In this document: positions 1 through 11,723 of the stretch, one piece after another
Layout: every line of letters begins with the position of its first letter
Position numbering within the stretch: position 1 is the stretch's first letter
Origin: Artemisia argyi
Lineage: Eukaryota > Streptophyta > Magnoliopsida > Asterales > Asteraceae
NCBI GenBank assembly: GCA_030686995.1
Contig: CM060709.1
Span: 20,241,360-20,305,359 of the forward strand
DNA: 64,000 nucleotides
Direction: 5' to 3'
Position numbers and translations under genes: made by a program
The notes under the pieces: generated by a model
The model's input: the letters and a program-made list of their open reading frames with translations, nothing else
Told to the model about the DNA's origin: nothing
Databases searched by the model: none

Positions 1-551
1 ATCTCATCCTCCTGAGGGTCATCCTCCTCCTCAGGGTCATCATCATCACCATGCTCAGCCTCCTGAGGGTCATCCTCCCGCTCAGGGTCCTCAGCCTCAT
101 CCTCACCCTCGTACTCCTCCTCCTCATCGGAAGAGTACCTCATCAATCGTCGTCTCCTACTAGGTGAACCATGTGTAGATGTAGTAGGTGATCTAGGACG
201 ACGACGCAATGATGTGGGTGGCGCCTCAGACAGAAGGGAATGAGCATCAATCTGTAAAGGTGATGGAGTAAGGCGTACCGACATGCGTGCCGTAGCTCGG
301 TGGGCAAAGCGCGGGGCCACACGAGCCAAAGCCTGATGAAGAGTAAGCTGCCTCGATGTACCAGGGAGCCCTAGAGAAGATGAGGGTCCCTGCGTAGATG
401 CAGCCGGTAGTGCTGAAGTAGAAGCTGCCTGTGATACAGTAGCTGGAGTCATGGCCATCTGGTAAGGATCATCAGATGCCATAATGAACTGTGCAGGTAA
501 AACCGGTGCAGTAAGAATGTCCTCGACGACATCAGGCGTAAGGGAGGCCAT
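1..551 (-). CDS. Partial gag-like N-terminal ORF of a long-LTR retrotransposon
   Basis: An ATG at 549–551 opens a reading frame that stays open for 183 codons to the left edge of the window. The first ~100 residues are rich in Ser, Thr, Ala and Pro, an Arg-rich patch (RRRP, then RRRR) follows near residues 130–150, and the rest is strongly acidic with repeats of the type DPEEEDDPQE, caused by CCTGAG/GATGAC-like repeats in the DNA. It sits about 380 bp downstream, in the same orientation, of a primer-binding site and a 3.5 kb LTR, which is the place of gag. No capsid or zinc-knuckle motif is reached, so the superfamily is inferred from the LTR (Ty3/gypsy is most likely). It could also be an additional ORF preceding gag. 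Confidence 0.6.
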   Translation of the reverse strand, partial: MASLTPDVVEDILTAPVLPAQFIMASDDPYQMAMTPATVSQAASTSALPAASTQGPSSSLGLPGTSRQLTLHQALARVAPRFAHRATARMSVRLTPSPLQIDAHSLLSEAPPTSLRRRPRSPTTSTHGSPSRRRRLMRYSSDEEEEYEGEDEAEDPEREDDPQEAEHGDDDDPEEEDDPQEDE

Positions 552-929
552 AGTTTGTGACAACGGCGTAGGGTAGGTGTAAGTGTTTCAAAACAACTTA
601 AATCACAGCTCATAATACCATACCAAACATACTCATCAAATAATACCATATAATCTTAATAAAAGAATTTCAAACACCGCATTACTAATATGTTTATAAA
701 ACATGTAGACCATATAAATCCTCGAGAACGCCATCTTATTACTAAAATCCATAAACCTCAAGTCATCTCAATAAGTCTCAAATCTAACAATCATTTCAAA
801 TATCTCATAATACCTCAAATAACAGAAGATGCTTCGGCTTGGCGGGCTGGCGGGCGGTGGTCAAGGATCATTTTCTATAAAAATACGGTTATAGTTTAGG
901 CGTTTATTTACCTAGTTCTCTATAACCTT
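552..929 (-). other. Untranslated leader between PBS and gag-like ORF
   Basis: Short AT-rich stretch between the primer-binding site and the ATG at 551. No supported ORF or structure was seen in it. Confidence 0.4.
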
Positions 930-942
930 GGCTCTGATACCA
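930..942 (-). promoter_or_regulatory. Primer-binding site, initiator-Met tRNA type
   Basis: The minus strand reads TGGTATCAGAGCC three bases inside the LTR end. This is the usual plant retrotransposon PBS complementary to the 3' end of initiator methionine tRNA. It fixes the element as minus-strand, with the LTR at higher coordinates. Confidence 0.85.
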
Positions 943-945
943 ATC

Positions 946-3900
946 TGTAACACCCCCAAAATTTGATACAGCGGAAGACTCAACAAGCTTTCGGGGTGCT
1001 ACGGGGATTGGTATCCAACACAAGACAATATAGAACGAGATAAAGTAAACATAGTAAAAACACAACCAAATACGGGGTTTTAAGGTTTACATTTATCCCA
1101 ACATCATTCAGAGTTAGGCCCAAAATAAAATAACAATAGGTCCAAATTTAATTATCAGAGTTTAGAAAATATAGATCCATAACCGTGTGCCACAGCCGAG
1201 CCTTCCAATCCAAGCATGCACCTCAACACTTAATTACCTGAGAAAACGTGCTAAAAGTCAGCTTTCGCTGGTGAGATCATAGGTTTAAATTCAACTAATA
1301 ATATAGTGGACATGTACGCAAAACGCTTGCTAGCTAGACTAAGGATTCGCTAAAAGCCTGCGGATACCCTCCGCTCTCAACATAACACACGGAAACCCTT
1401 CCGTAATAACCAAAACACACGGATACCATTCCGTAACAACATAGATATTCGGGTAACCCCCGCAATACCAATAAATACTCGGATAACCTCCGAAGTATTA
1501 ATAACCTATAGGTGCACACTACAGTATCTAAATAAGTCAACCTTGAATAGTACACACGAACCGCGTGACTAAAGCTGACAATAACAAATAACCAAATAAG
1601 CCAACCTTGAATAGTACACACAAAAGGTGTGACTAAAGCTGACAATAGATCCTAGTCCATACGCATAGCAAGTTTAGAAAGCATATAAAAGCGATAATAG
1701 TCCACGTAAAATAATTTGCACGTTTCTCACCCCAATCGTTGAAAACATAGTTCAAGAGTAAAAAGTGGGGCTATGACTCACCTCAAGTCCAGAAATATAG
1801 CAAGACGAGGTAGGTAGCAATAAGATGTATGATAACTCACGAAACAGCAACTACGGACTTGGCACGACCTAACAATATTAACTCTTTCAGAAATCATTTC
1901 CTCAAATATATAATATTCCCAAACCCGGACGAGAATCCGTTTTATTACCGAAATCCATTTCGTATTAGTTTGGTGTATTTGCGTTTGGTATCCATACGGG
2001 TGGTGGGTCGACTCAAAACAAACCAACAAGATCACACATAGAAAGATAAAATAAACTATAGATCTAATATTAGTCCAATATATCATTTAAATAAATCGTC
2101 AAAGTTTACCAAATCCGTCGATTTGATAATCCTCATATTTATTTACGTAATATACCGTTCCAAGATTACACCCAATCTAAAGCACATATAAAGCACATAG
2201 CACATAATTACTATATAGTATATATCATAGTTTAATAAATTCCTCGTATATATCGTCAAATTGGCCAGATTTCCCGATATATACACTCGCAATCTATTAC
2301 ACTTTACATATACTACAACCTGTGGGCGTCGTAGGATACGCTGCCCACTAATATATTCGTTTCATATAACCAAACAACCCGGCTCAACCTTACAGTTGAG
2401 TGGTTATTTACTTATAGAAAACGTCTATATTAGTCGTCATATATCCGAGACAACACGAATGTCACAAATAATGACTTACCTGGACCCGAGTGACAACAAT
2501 TTCGCCTAACTCAATAAACTTATCCGTTATATATCCGAAATGACATTTTATTAAACGTTTCATAATTGTCGGGAGTTTCCCGTTTATAACACAATTTTTA
2601 TAAAAATAATACGTTTAATAATATTACGCTACTTTCGTAGCCTAATATATATCTGTTCGTATTATTTATAATACGACTCGTGATTATTATTATTATTAAT
2701 ATACGCGTTTATATAGTTATATATACGTTATTCACGTATATACATTCGTATAAACGTTCATATTATCAATAATTATTATTACGAGTTTTATTATTCTCGT
2801 TTTAGTTTTAATAGTTATTGAGTTATACGAAATGGTCATATGTCCGAGTCATGACCCTCGGCTCATTGTCCAAGTCCAACAATAAGGAAAAGTCATAAAT
2901 AATAAATCTCCGTCCAATCACAATCTCAACCACGGGCTACAACAATAAGGTCCGACTACGGTACCCGACTAACCTATCTCCGTCATCTAACGACCGTCTC
3001 ATAACCGGTCCTCATCCACACTTACCAATCGACAACAACTCCTCAATATCAAAACCATAACCAATATCCAATTCGACCCAAAAGTATTCGGCCGAGAAAT
3101 AAATACCACAACAATATATACCAACGACAATCATAACCAATAATAATATAACAAATAGTTCACAATTGTCACAAAATAACATTAACCAAATTAGTGTTCG
3201 GGTCGGTTTACCAAGCCGAACCCGAGTCAACACTCACCACAACTAGTGTGGGTCCCACCCGAGACCTCCATGGTCTCGGCTAGCTCTAAATGAGCCAAAC
3301 TAACCACACGACCTACTAGGGTCGTTGGCCAAGAAACCATTCGACAACCATGGTTAACCATGACCATCAATAACCGGTCAAACAACAAAAATGAGGATCC
3401 AAACACCCTCATCGAACACCAAGAATCATCAAAGATCACAGTTCGGCCAAACAAGCACAATCCGAGGGTTTCACCCTCGGGTACACCTCGACCCGACGAA
3501 AATAAACCAACCCGGATACCAAACTTCATAGAAAAACATGTTTCATCAACAACCCATCATCATATCACGTTTTTAATTAAAAACCCATTCGGATCTTAAA
3601 TACTTCGTGACCAAGGGTCGCGTTTTTATTAACAATACGAGTGGAAACTCGCTCACCTTCGATCAAAAAACTCAAAACCGTGATAACCTTTCAAGAATAA
3701 ACGACTAGTGGTAAATTTGGTGGTGATTCGTGTGATAAAATGGTGATAGGAGGCGCGTGGTGTTGTAGATCTAGTAGATTAGATGATGGAGATCAAGAAT
3801 ATGGTGGTGGTTTAGAGTGGTGGCCGGCGGTGGCTAAGGTGTGGCCGGAATATTTAAGGGGCGGCTAGGGTTTAGGTTGTAGAGAGGAAGAAAAGATGAG

Positions 3901-3985
3901 ATGGGAGAGATGGGTGCAAAATATGAGTGTGTTGGTGTGTGTGAGGAACCGGACCCAAAACACACCCTTTTATTAACTTTTCTCT

Positions 3986-4034
<49 letters not shown>

Positions 4035-4476
4035 ATGTAATAATAATAATAAGAATAATAATAATAATAGTAATAATAGAGATATTATTACAGTTGAGCG
4101 GGTAATGTGGGTAGATGTAAAAACACGTGGCCCGAACCCGAACTCATTTTAAAATTTCCATATCACACGAGAACCTCTCGTAATTAATTAAAATATATAA
4201 CGGACTCGTTAAGACGAATCATAAAACTATGTTAGGTAATCCTAGTGCCAAAGTCAACGTAGTACCAAGTGAGAATTCAAATATACATCACCGATCACAT
4301 AACCAAAAATGAATTATGAACATAATTCACGAATTCCATAACGTCATTAATTAAAATATCCATAAAATAGGTCTTACAAGTTCGTCGTGAAATGAAAATT
4401 TCAAATAAAAATTATAAACGAACTTAAATTGAAATGCGGGTTTTTAAAATAGCTCCCTAAACTGCCGGTTGTCACA
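946..4476 (-). repeat. Long 5' LTR (3531 bp) of a probable Ty3/gypsy element
   Basis: On the minus strand it begins TGTGACAACCGG and ends GGGGGTGTTACA, a TG…CA LTR directly followed by the PBS. The same two ends bound the solo LTR at 13012–19065, which supports both boundaries. The body is AT-rich and non-coding, with a T-run at 3988–4030 and an AAT-rich stretch to about 4078. Such long LTRs are typical of some plant chromovirus and Tat-type elements; the lineage cannot be decided without pol. The rest of the element lies to the left of the window. Confidence 0.85.
3988..4030. repeat. Poly(T) run inside the LTR
   Basis: About 43 uninterrupted T, followed by AAT/AATAAT-rich sequence to about 4078. 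A simple repeat, probably length-variable. Confidence 0.95.
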
Positions 4477-4810
4477 AATTTACACACCACAATAACTTCA
4501 CACCTTAATCACAACAACTACACACCTATTCACTACTTAATCACACCACTTCTTCACACCTATCTTCTACACACCAATATTCTACACACCAATCATCTAC
4601 ACACCAATCTTCTATACTCTTCACACCTATCTTCTTCACTCCTAACTTCTTCACAACTTAATACTTCCTAACTCTTTCTTCACACCAAGAGTATATTCAC
4701 ACCTTCAAGGCACTAATGTCTTGACACCTTCAAGCCACTAATGTCTTCACAACTTCAATGCATTAATGTCTTGACACCTTCAAGCCACTAATGTCTTCAC
4801 AACTTCACAT
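4477..4810. repeat. Degenerate tandem repeats
   Basis: Two layers are visible. First, roughly 16 bp units around TTCTACACACCAAT at 4500–4690. Then a ~26/52 bp unit alternating CACCTTCAAGCCACTAATGT with CAACTTCAATGCATTAATG at about 4700–4808. No ORF is supported. Confidence 0.7.
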
Positions 4811-5551
4811 AAGCACTAACTAGATCCTAATACATCTTTGGGTTTATGATAGGGAGGATACTTCTCTTGCACTTTAAGTGATGAAAGATTGGATCACTTG
4901 AAACAAAGATTAATAATCTTATGATCAAAAGGTTTTAGAAGGATGTTTAGAGAGAATTGGATCTGAAAATATTTGTGCAAAAGGTTGGAAAAATTCCAGG
5001 TTTGAGGTGGTATTTATAGGGAAAAATTTCTGACAAAATCTGACAGGGGAGCGTGGCCGGTCCCCTTAATTGTGTGCCGGTCCCCTTAAAATTAAGGGGG
5101 CCGCCCCTTATAATTAAGGGGGCCGCCCTACTGAAACGGCCAGATTTTCTGTCTTTTAGTGGGGAAAGTTTATTTGGTGAAAAACTAACTAATTTTGGTT
5201 AAAAGTTTGAAATCATATATTTAGTATGATTAAAACATTTTTCTTTATTACCAAAAGTATTTTTCAAAAATATATAATAAGTTTATATAATTAAATAAAC
5301 TTTGTATTAGTTAATTAAATACCCCTTTGATCATGAAATGTATTAAACACTTGTTTATCCATACCTTAAGTGATTGTTGAAGCATACTTGAGACGTTGAG
5401 ATGTCGAGGCTTGTTGACGTAAGAATGCATAGATGAATTGTGATTACAAGTAACTTAAGCACTTTACGTTATATGTTGTAACTTACATTTTTGTCATCAT
5501 CAAAACATGAAGAGGATGTTTAGATTAAATATCGTAATATTCATGCCAACA
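4811..5551 (-). repeat. Possible LTR remnant
   Basis: On the minus strand a possible LTR start TGTTGGCATGAATATT lies at 5551, and a TATA-like CTATAAATA lies near 5010–5018, in a normal U3/R layout. GC-rich repeats GGGGGCCGCCC occur at about 5085–5135. I found no matching second LTR, PBS or duplicated target, so the right end is tentative and the left end arbitrary. Confidence 0.3.
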
Positions 5552-6580
5552 AACATAAAAACATAAGAATTAAGGTAGATTAAGCATAAGAACAATAAAA
5601 AGAAAAAATTTATAAAAAACTTACAAAATTGGAAATCAATGGAGGATTGAGAACCATGGACCAATAACCAACCTAAAAGCTTCCCACAAAGGTACTAAAC
5701 AGGATCATCCAAAATTTCATCACCATCCATTGCTTCTTCCTTATTAACCTGGATTTTTTTATTTTTCATTGTTGTTCTTGATTTTTTTTTTGGTATTTTT
5801 GATTTATAATGATCAAAGCTGATGTTAAGTGATTCAATTGGCTTGCATAAGCTTGGCATAGCTTATGTAGTGTCTATTTGGAAACACTTAACACTTTAAA
5901 CATTTAACAAGAATCTAAAAGCTTGAAATTTAAATGACAAAATTTAAATTACTTGAAATGTAAAGATAAAGATAATTAAACTGTAAATAATGATTTATTG
6001 AACTTGTTTAAAGTTTAATACATCATTGAAAGCAATAAAATACATTGAATTAAAAGTAAGCAATAAATCTATTCTAATGTGACAATGGCCGAAGCCAAGG
6101 TGGTTGTTTCATCTTGCTTCTTCTCTTATTTATAGTCAATTGAGACCTCCACATGTCCCTGGTCAAATCCCCATGTAATCTTGGCCTTTGATTGCCTCTA
6201 GCTCATCCTAGCCTTTGAATTCGTTTTGGCGCCAAAACTGTGACACGTGGCTAGGGGTCATTTCAGAACAATTAATGCTTCTTGGTTGCTTGTGGAGGTG
6301 GAGGGTGGAGTGTAGAAGCAATTTGGGGTGGTGGGAGTGAGGTATTGTCAGGTTGCAGGTTAAGGGTGTGGTGGAGATGGTGGTACTGCTACATGTCCTC
6401 TCCTGAGACAAAACCAAAGGGTGGGTTTTGTTTAGGAGGTGACAGAGAGTGTTGTGAGGTGGTGAAAGTAAGGTGGAGGTAGCAGTGGTGGTGAAAAGGT
6501 GGTGATGCAGGAGGAAAGGTGGAATGGAGGTTAGGGAAGGGTCAAAGGGTCAATGCCCGTTTTATTTAAAAGGGTGGTTG
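5552..6580. other. Non-coding stretch, nothing clear
   Basis: AT-rich DNA with a short GC-richer part around 6200–6500. Only short shadow ORFs with biased composition are present. There is a weak TATA-like TTATTTATAG at about 6126 on the plus strand, but no gene or element could be assigned. Confidence 0.35.
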
Positions 6581-7330
6581 GGCTGGTAAGTGTTGGGCCT
6601 GGTAAGTGTATGGGCTTGGGGTTTTATTTATTTTGGATTATAAGAGTTTTGGATTAAAGGGTGTAAATGGATCCAGTTTGGTTTTGTATTTTATAACCCA
6701 AGGACTAAAGTTGTAATTTGATGAAACTTTAGGGACTGATCATGCCATATTTCCAAAGTATTATAAGAGGCCATTCCTGCCATATAACATAAGTACAAGG
6801 ATAATAATTATAAATTTTCAATTTTAAAACCTTAAAGGACCATTTATGTAATTTCACCAAAGTTGAGGGGGTGAAATTGTAATTTCCCAAATGTTATCAA
6901 AAACTTCCAAATTGTAAGTTATGAATAGTACAAGGGTGTATTTTGATAAATTCCATTATTTAAATACCCAGGGACTATTTTTGCCAATTTTGTAACTTGA
7001 GGGGTAAAAGTTGTCATTTTGTGTAAACTTTTATCCAGGGGTCATAAGTGAACATTTTTGACTTCCCAAGGACTAAAGTTGACTTTTCATTCCAAAATAA
7101 ACTTTTAGGGACTAAAACTGTCATTTATGAAACTTGGGGGACCTGTTTTGCCATTTGTGCAATTTTGAACTTCAAGGGTAAAATTTGTTATTTCATGATT
7201 CCTGGGGGACTGTTGTTGACTTTTCTTCATAATAATTTTCCCAGGGACCATTTCTGACATTTCTTGAAAGTTCAGGGACTGATTTTGCCAATTGTGCAAA
7301 CTTTGCACGTTTTCCTCTGTTTTCAGTCCT
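6580..7330. repeat. Degenerate ~50–60 bp repeats around AGGGACTRATTTTGCCA
   Basis: Phrases such as AGGGACTGATTTTGCCA, AGGGACTAAAACTGTCA, GGGGGACCTGTTTTGCCA and AGGGACCATTTCTGACA recur about a dozen times with spacing near 50–60 bp, always on the same strand. This resembles the degenerate internal repeats of some plant LTRs. No ORF is credible here. Confidence 0.6.
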
Positions 7331-7433
7331 TTTGCACCTGAAACATATAAAAACACAATCTAAAGATATTTGTAGTATTATGTGGTGTTTCTGTGTGTTT
7401 TTAACCATTTTCGTATTTAAAATGGAACAGAAA

Positions 7434-7457
7434 TGATGAGTTTTTAAGAACTCATCA
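7434..7457. repeat. 24-bp near-perfect palindrome at the copia truncation point
   Basis: TGATGAGTT and AACTCATCA flank a six-base centre. It coincides with the position where copia reverse-transcriptase homology stops, so it may be the TG…CA-like end of an inserted element or a deletion scar. No CTRR Helitron terminus is present. Confidence 0.6.
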
Positions 7458-10181
7458 GCAGTCAACACCAAATGTTTGAGTATAGCCTTTCGCTACCAAA
7501 CGAGCCTTATAGGTGTGTACATTGCCATCCATGTCCGTTTTCATTTTGTAGAGCCATTTACTTCCAACTACCTTAGCATTTGGAGGTAGGTCTACTTCTT
7601 CCCAGACATCGTTGTCTTTCATGGACTGCATTTCCCCATTCATAGCACTCTGCCATTTCTCCTTATCAGGACCATTTATGGCAGCCTTATAACTAGTAGG
7701 TTCATTAAGATCCCCTAGTATAGTTTCCTCACATTCTACGTTAAGACATAGACGTTTGGGTGCTATCACAGTTCTTGAAGATCTGCGAATGGGTACCACT
7801 TCCACTTTAGGTGGAGGACCTAAACTTTCAGGTTCCACATGAAGTGTGCTAATGTTTTCAGAAGGCGATGTATCTTCATCTTCTAGATCATAAACTCTCC
7901 CACTGAATTCTTGAGATATGAGATTCTTTTCAAAGAAATCTCCATACCTAGCCACACTGACTTTATTCTCTGGTGGAAAGTAAAAGTAGTAACCCATCGT
8001 TTCCTTTGGATATCCTACGAAGATACACTTAACAGATCTCTGTTGGAGTTTATCTGGTGAATCACGTTTAACAAACGCGTCACAACCCCAGACCTTTAAG
8101 TAAGAAAAGTTGGGAGCTTTTCCTGTCCATAATTCATATGGAGTCTTATCAACCTTCTTTGTTTGAACCATATTCAATACACGAATAGCAGTTTCAAGGG
8201 CATAATCCCAAAAGGATAAGGGTAGAGATGTAAGATTAAACATTGATCGTACCATGTCTAGCAAAGTACGATTTCTCCTTTCAGATACACCATTTTGCTG
8301 TGGAGTATAAGGAGCCGTGAGATGCTGGACTATGCCACACTCAGCTAGATAATCTTTAAACTCTTGGCTTAAATATTCACCGCCTCTATCGGATCGAAGT
8401 GCCTTAATCTTCTTATCGAGTTGTAATTCTACTTTATTTTTGAAAACCTTGAAGGTATTAAAGACTTCATGTTTATGTTTAAGTAAATAAACATAACCAT
8501 AACGACTATAATCATCCGTGAAGGTTATGAAGTAGCTAGCACCTCGTTTTGACACATGTCTAAGTGGACCACATACATCCATGTGTATTAATCCAAGTAG
8601 TTCAGTTGCCCTTTCCACTTGATGTGAAAAAGGTTTCCTTGTCATCTTCCCAAATATGCAGGACTCGCATTTATCAAATGATTCATCATTGATCTTTTGC
8701 AAAAGCCCATCATGTTGCAGCTTTTCCATGCGATCCTTGCCTATATGAGCAAGACGACAATGCCAAAGATAAAACGAATCCAAGTTAGACTTGATTCTCT
8801 TATTGCTAATGCTGTACATAGAATTATTTCTATTGGACATGGAATTTTCCATATCAATTTCAAACACACCATTTACTGGAATTGCATTAAAGTAAAAAAC
8901 AGAATTTAAAGAAACAGAAATTCCATTATTCATAAATGTGTGAACAAAACCATAATCCAATAACAAGGAAACTGAAACAACACCCCTAACAATAGAGGGT
9001 GCGTAATGACAATTATTCAATACTAGTATCAAACCCGAAGGTAAAACTAAATCAAAAGTCCCTATGGCTTCAACTGCTGCACGTACACCATTCCCTACGT
9101 ACAAGTATCTTTCTCCATAGGCCAGCTTCCTTGCTCCTCTAAGTCCCTGCGATGTATTACATATGTGAGTACCACATCCTGTATCATATATCCAGGAATT
9201 ATTCTTATGAGGAAAAGAAAATAATTCAATCATAAACATACCTGAAGTGCTTGCGACGTTACCAGGCATTTTACTTTTGTTGAGGCGCAACTCATCTAGT
9301 AGCAATGGGCAGTTCTTCTTCCAATGACCAGGAGTGTTGCAATAGTGACAAGAAGCCATATCCCTTTTGGGAGTTTCCTTCTTCTTAGGAGGAGGAGGAT
9401 TTTGCTTCTTAGGCTTCTGCTGGTGAGTCGCAACTTGTTTGCCTTTTCCAGTACCAGCACCTTTACCCTTGTTATTCGCATTTTGCGGTTTGTTGGGTTT
9501 CTTCTTGGTGATCCTACCACCTTGTATCGCCATTACAGCAGGTGTAGGTGCCTTCTTATTCAGGCCTTTCTCATAATCAATAAGCATTGCATGAACTTCA
9601 CTAACCGTCTTCCCCTTGCAATGCATATTATAGTTGCGCACAAACTCACTATATAGATCTTGATTAAGGGATCGCAAAATGAGACCAATGCACACACTTT
9701 CCTGATATCCGCAACCAAGTCGCTCCAATTGATCCATATAATGTTTCATGGACAAAAAATGCGCACTCACGGATTTTCCTGCTTCCTGCTTACAATTGTG
9801 TAGAGATTCTATTAAATCATATAACTCTGCAGCAGGTGGTTTCTCAAACATTCGTCTGAGTTCATTTATCATGTCCATGGGTCCATAGTGCTCAAACTCT
9901 TTCTGCAATTGAGTATCCATCCCAGCCAACATGAGACAAGCCACATCATTGTGCTTTTCATATGCAACATTGTATTCATCCTTCTGAGCTTGTGTTGCAT
10001 TATCAGCAGGTTTTTTAGGAAGTGGTTCACCAAGATAATCATATCTTTTGGCCATCCTCAAGGTGATTCTTAAGGATCGATACCAATCATTGAAATTTTC
10101 ACCAGTCAACTTGTCTCGATCAATCATTTGCTTGAACGCAGAACTCATGTTGCTCATATTAGTGTTTTCAGGTGTAGCCAT
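7455..10181 (-). CDS. Ty1/copia Gag-Pol, truncated early in reverse transcriptase
   Basis: A 908-residue ORF whose first ATG follows a 1.5 kb leader. In order: copia-type gag (about residues 10–210), a basic linker, a CCHC zinc knuckle CHYCNTPGHWKKNC (~280), an aspartic protease active site YDTGCGTHICN (~333), the GAG-pre-integrase motif WHCRLAHIGK (~477), and an integrase core with D in HMDVCGP, D in RSDRGGEY and E in QQNGVSERRN. After a linker the RT begins (WLYKMKTDMDG, ARLVAKGYTQ) but stops at GVDC, before the YVDD catalytic box. The YVDD-bearing RT, the RNase H and the 3' LTR are missing. The frame is otherwise open, so the element looks fairly young apart from the truncation. It cannot move by itself. 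Confidence 0.95.
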   Translation of the reverse strand: MATPENTNMSNMSSAFKQMIDRDKLTGENFNDWYRSLRITLRMAKRYDYLGEPLPKKPADNATQAQKDEYNVAYEKHNDVACLMLAGMDTQLQKEFEHYGPMDMINELRRMFEKPPAAELYDLIESLHNCKQEAGKSVSAHFLSMKHYMDQLERLGCGYQESVCIGLILRSLNQDLYSEFVRNYNMHCKGKTVSEVHAMLIDYEKGLNKKAPTPAVMAIQGGRITKKKPNKPQNANNKGKGAGTGKGKQVATHQQKPKKQNPPPPKKKETPKRDMASCHYCNTPGHWKKNCPLLLDELRLNKSKMPGNVASTSGMFMIELFSFPHKNNSWIYDTGCGTHICNTSQGLRGARKLAYGERYLYVGNGVRAAVEAIGTFDLVLPSGLILVLNNCHYAPSIVRGVVSVSLLLDYGFVHTFMNNGISVSLNSVFYFNAIPVNGVFEIDMENSMSNRNNSMYSISNKRIKSNLDSFYLWHCRLAHIGKDRMEKLQHDGLLQKINDESFDKCESCIFGKMTRKPFSHQVERATELLGLIHMDVCGPLRHVSKRGASYFITFTDDYSRYGYVYLLKHKHEVFNTFKVFKNKVELQLDKKIKALRSDRGGEYLSQEFKDYLAECGIVQHLTAPYTPQQNGVSERRNRTLLDMVRSMFNLTSLPLSFWDYALETAIRVLNMVQTKKVDKTPYELWTGKAPNFSYLKVWGCDAFVKRDSPDKLQQRSVKCIFVGYPKETMGYYFYFPPENKVSVARYGDFFEKNLISQEFSGRVYDLEDEDTSPSENISTLHVEPESLGPPPKVEVVPIRRSSRTVIAPKRLCLNVECEETILGDLNEPTSYKAAINGPDKEKWQSAMNGEMQSMKDNDVWEEVDLPPNAKVVGSKWLYKMKTDMDGNVHTYKARLVAKGYTQTFGVDC

Positions 10182-11708
10182 TTCTACAGAAAAAAATTCA
10201 AAAGTTAGTACTTTCGATAATAAATTTCAAGAAAATTAAATACCCTCGGTTCATAATCATATAACCATTTAATTTTACATTGAAAAACTAGGATCCAAAT
10301 TGACATAGGTTCATCACATCAGTTGATCTGCTAGTGATGACGGTATTCAATAAGGTACGGGACGTGTCCCAATTGCCAATATTCAATTGCAATTCCTAGA
10401 GAGGATGGGATTTACATATTTGCCAACCGCAGTTGCAATGTAAGCATGTTTTATCCCCATCTTATGCCTTGAGTGATTAGGTCCCGCTATCAACTCAATT
10501 AAGTTAACCAACTTAAGAAACATCAAACTTACATAATTCCATCACACCAGTTGATCTTCTAGTGATGAAATCATTGTAATTTGCCCTCCATTGCAATCTA
10601 GCCAGGTTACGCCCTGACGTAGACCCAATTTTAGGTGTTTCCTTTTCGTTGGATGGCATAGAACTTAAATTTTAAGGGTAGTAATTTTGATGTGTGTAAT
10701 CAAAATATATGTACAAAGATGTCATGCATTCATCTTGTAGCATATGTTTCATGTAAAAAACTTTTACTCATTAGTTTCTTTACGAGCTTAAATCTCCAAA
10801 GTTTTGATTGAGGCGTTGAGAAACTTACAACTTTGCCTTAAGTGCTTCGTAGTTATCATGGATGTTAGGTAAAACTAAATTTGACTCACAGGCGAGCGTT
10901 AAGCCAGAATGGAGGCTATCTAAGGCCACAATTTAATGCGATGCCAACCTTATACCCACTTTATAGTTTGTCAAAATAGTTTCACCTTACAACCACTTAA
11001 TACAGTCGCGATCAATCAACCAAAAGTTCAAGATTTATATATAAGCTCAAAACAAGATTTCACCATTATTAAGTCCGTTTAATATTTTATTTTGAAATTA
11101 CCCTTTGTTACTATCATGTCACAAAACATATAAAACAAAAGTAATAAATAAAATAAACAAACAACAACAATAATGGACATGCAAATCAAAATCAATTTAA
11201 AACACACAATTGATTTAATACACGATTAATAGGGTCTTCCCTAATATTATAATTAATAAATTTTAGTAATCTTTATTCATAATATTTACTAAATCATCAC
11301 ATCAATTATAATCAAATCGTATAAATAAGCATGAAATCATAACAATCATAAATCCATAACAACACATGCATGGTTTGTCATGAATGCCCAAATAGCACAT
11401 ATTATAAACATATAATCATGTCAATCAGGAACGCAACCAAACGGCATATCAACAATATCCATTTATATACACATAAATTACATGCAACCTAGGGTTTCTA
11501 CAAGTTTTTATTACATAATTCAACAAACCCTAATTTCTTTTTAAATAAAAATTTCGACGTATATATAAAAAAAATTAAATAAATTTTGAAATAAAAAAAA
11601 AATATAAAACTAGGGTTTATGAAAAAATAAAAACATAAGAACACCAAGCATGTTTTAATCAAACGATTCAATTTTATGTGTTTCGGTAATTCATTATAAT
11701 GTATTAAC
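10182..11708 (-). other. Long copia leader between PBS and gag
   Basis: About 1.5 kb without a supported ORF. It holds two copies of a ~29 bp sequence ending TAGTGATGA (10311–10340 and 10540–10568), each with self-complementary ends TCATCAC…GTGATGA that can fold into a small stem. Confidence 0.6.
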
Positions 11709-11722
11709 GGCTCTTGATGCCA
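11709..11722 (-). promoter_or_regulatory. Primer-binding site of the copia element
   Basis: The minus strand reads TGGCATCAAGAGCC one base inside the LTR end, a variant of the Met-tRNA PBS TGGTATCAGAGC. Confidence 0.7.
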
Positions 11723-11723
11723 C

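Noticed and set aside
930..942. tRNA gene at PBS-like sequences (also 11709, 36810, 50172)
   Set aside because: Only the 3' acceptor complement is present; there is no cloverleaf around it. They are primer-binding sites.
3901..4152. 83-residue ORF with Phe and Asn runs
   Set aside because: Translation of the poly(T) and AAT repeats inside the LTR.
6208..6482. Overlapping ORFs on both strands near 6.2–6.5 kb
   Set aside because: Biased Gly/Trp/Cys composition from a GT-rich stretch and no motif; no promoter or homologue recognised.
7434..7457. Helitron 3' end
   Set aside because: The palindrome fits, but no CTRR terminus lies 5–12 bases downstream and no TC start was found.
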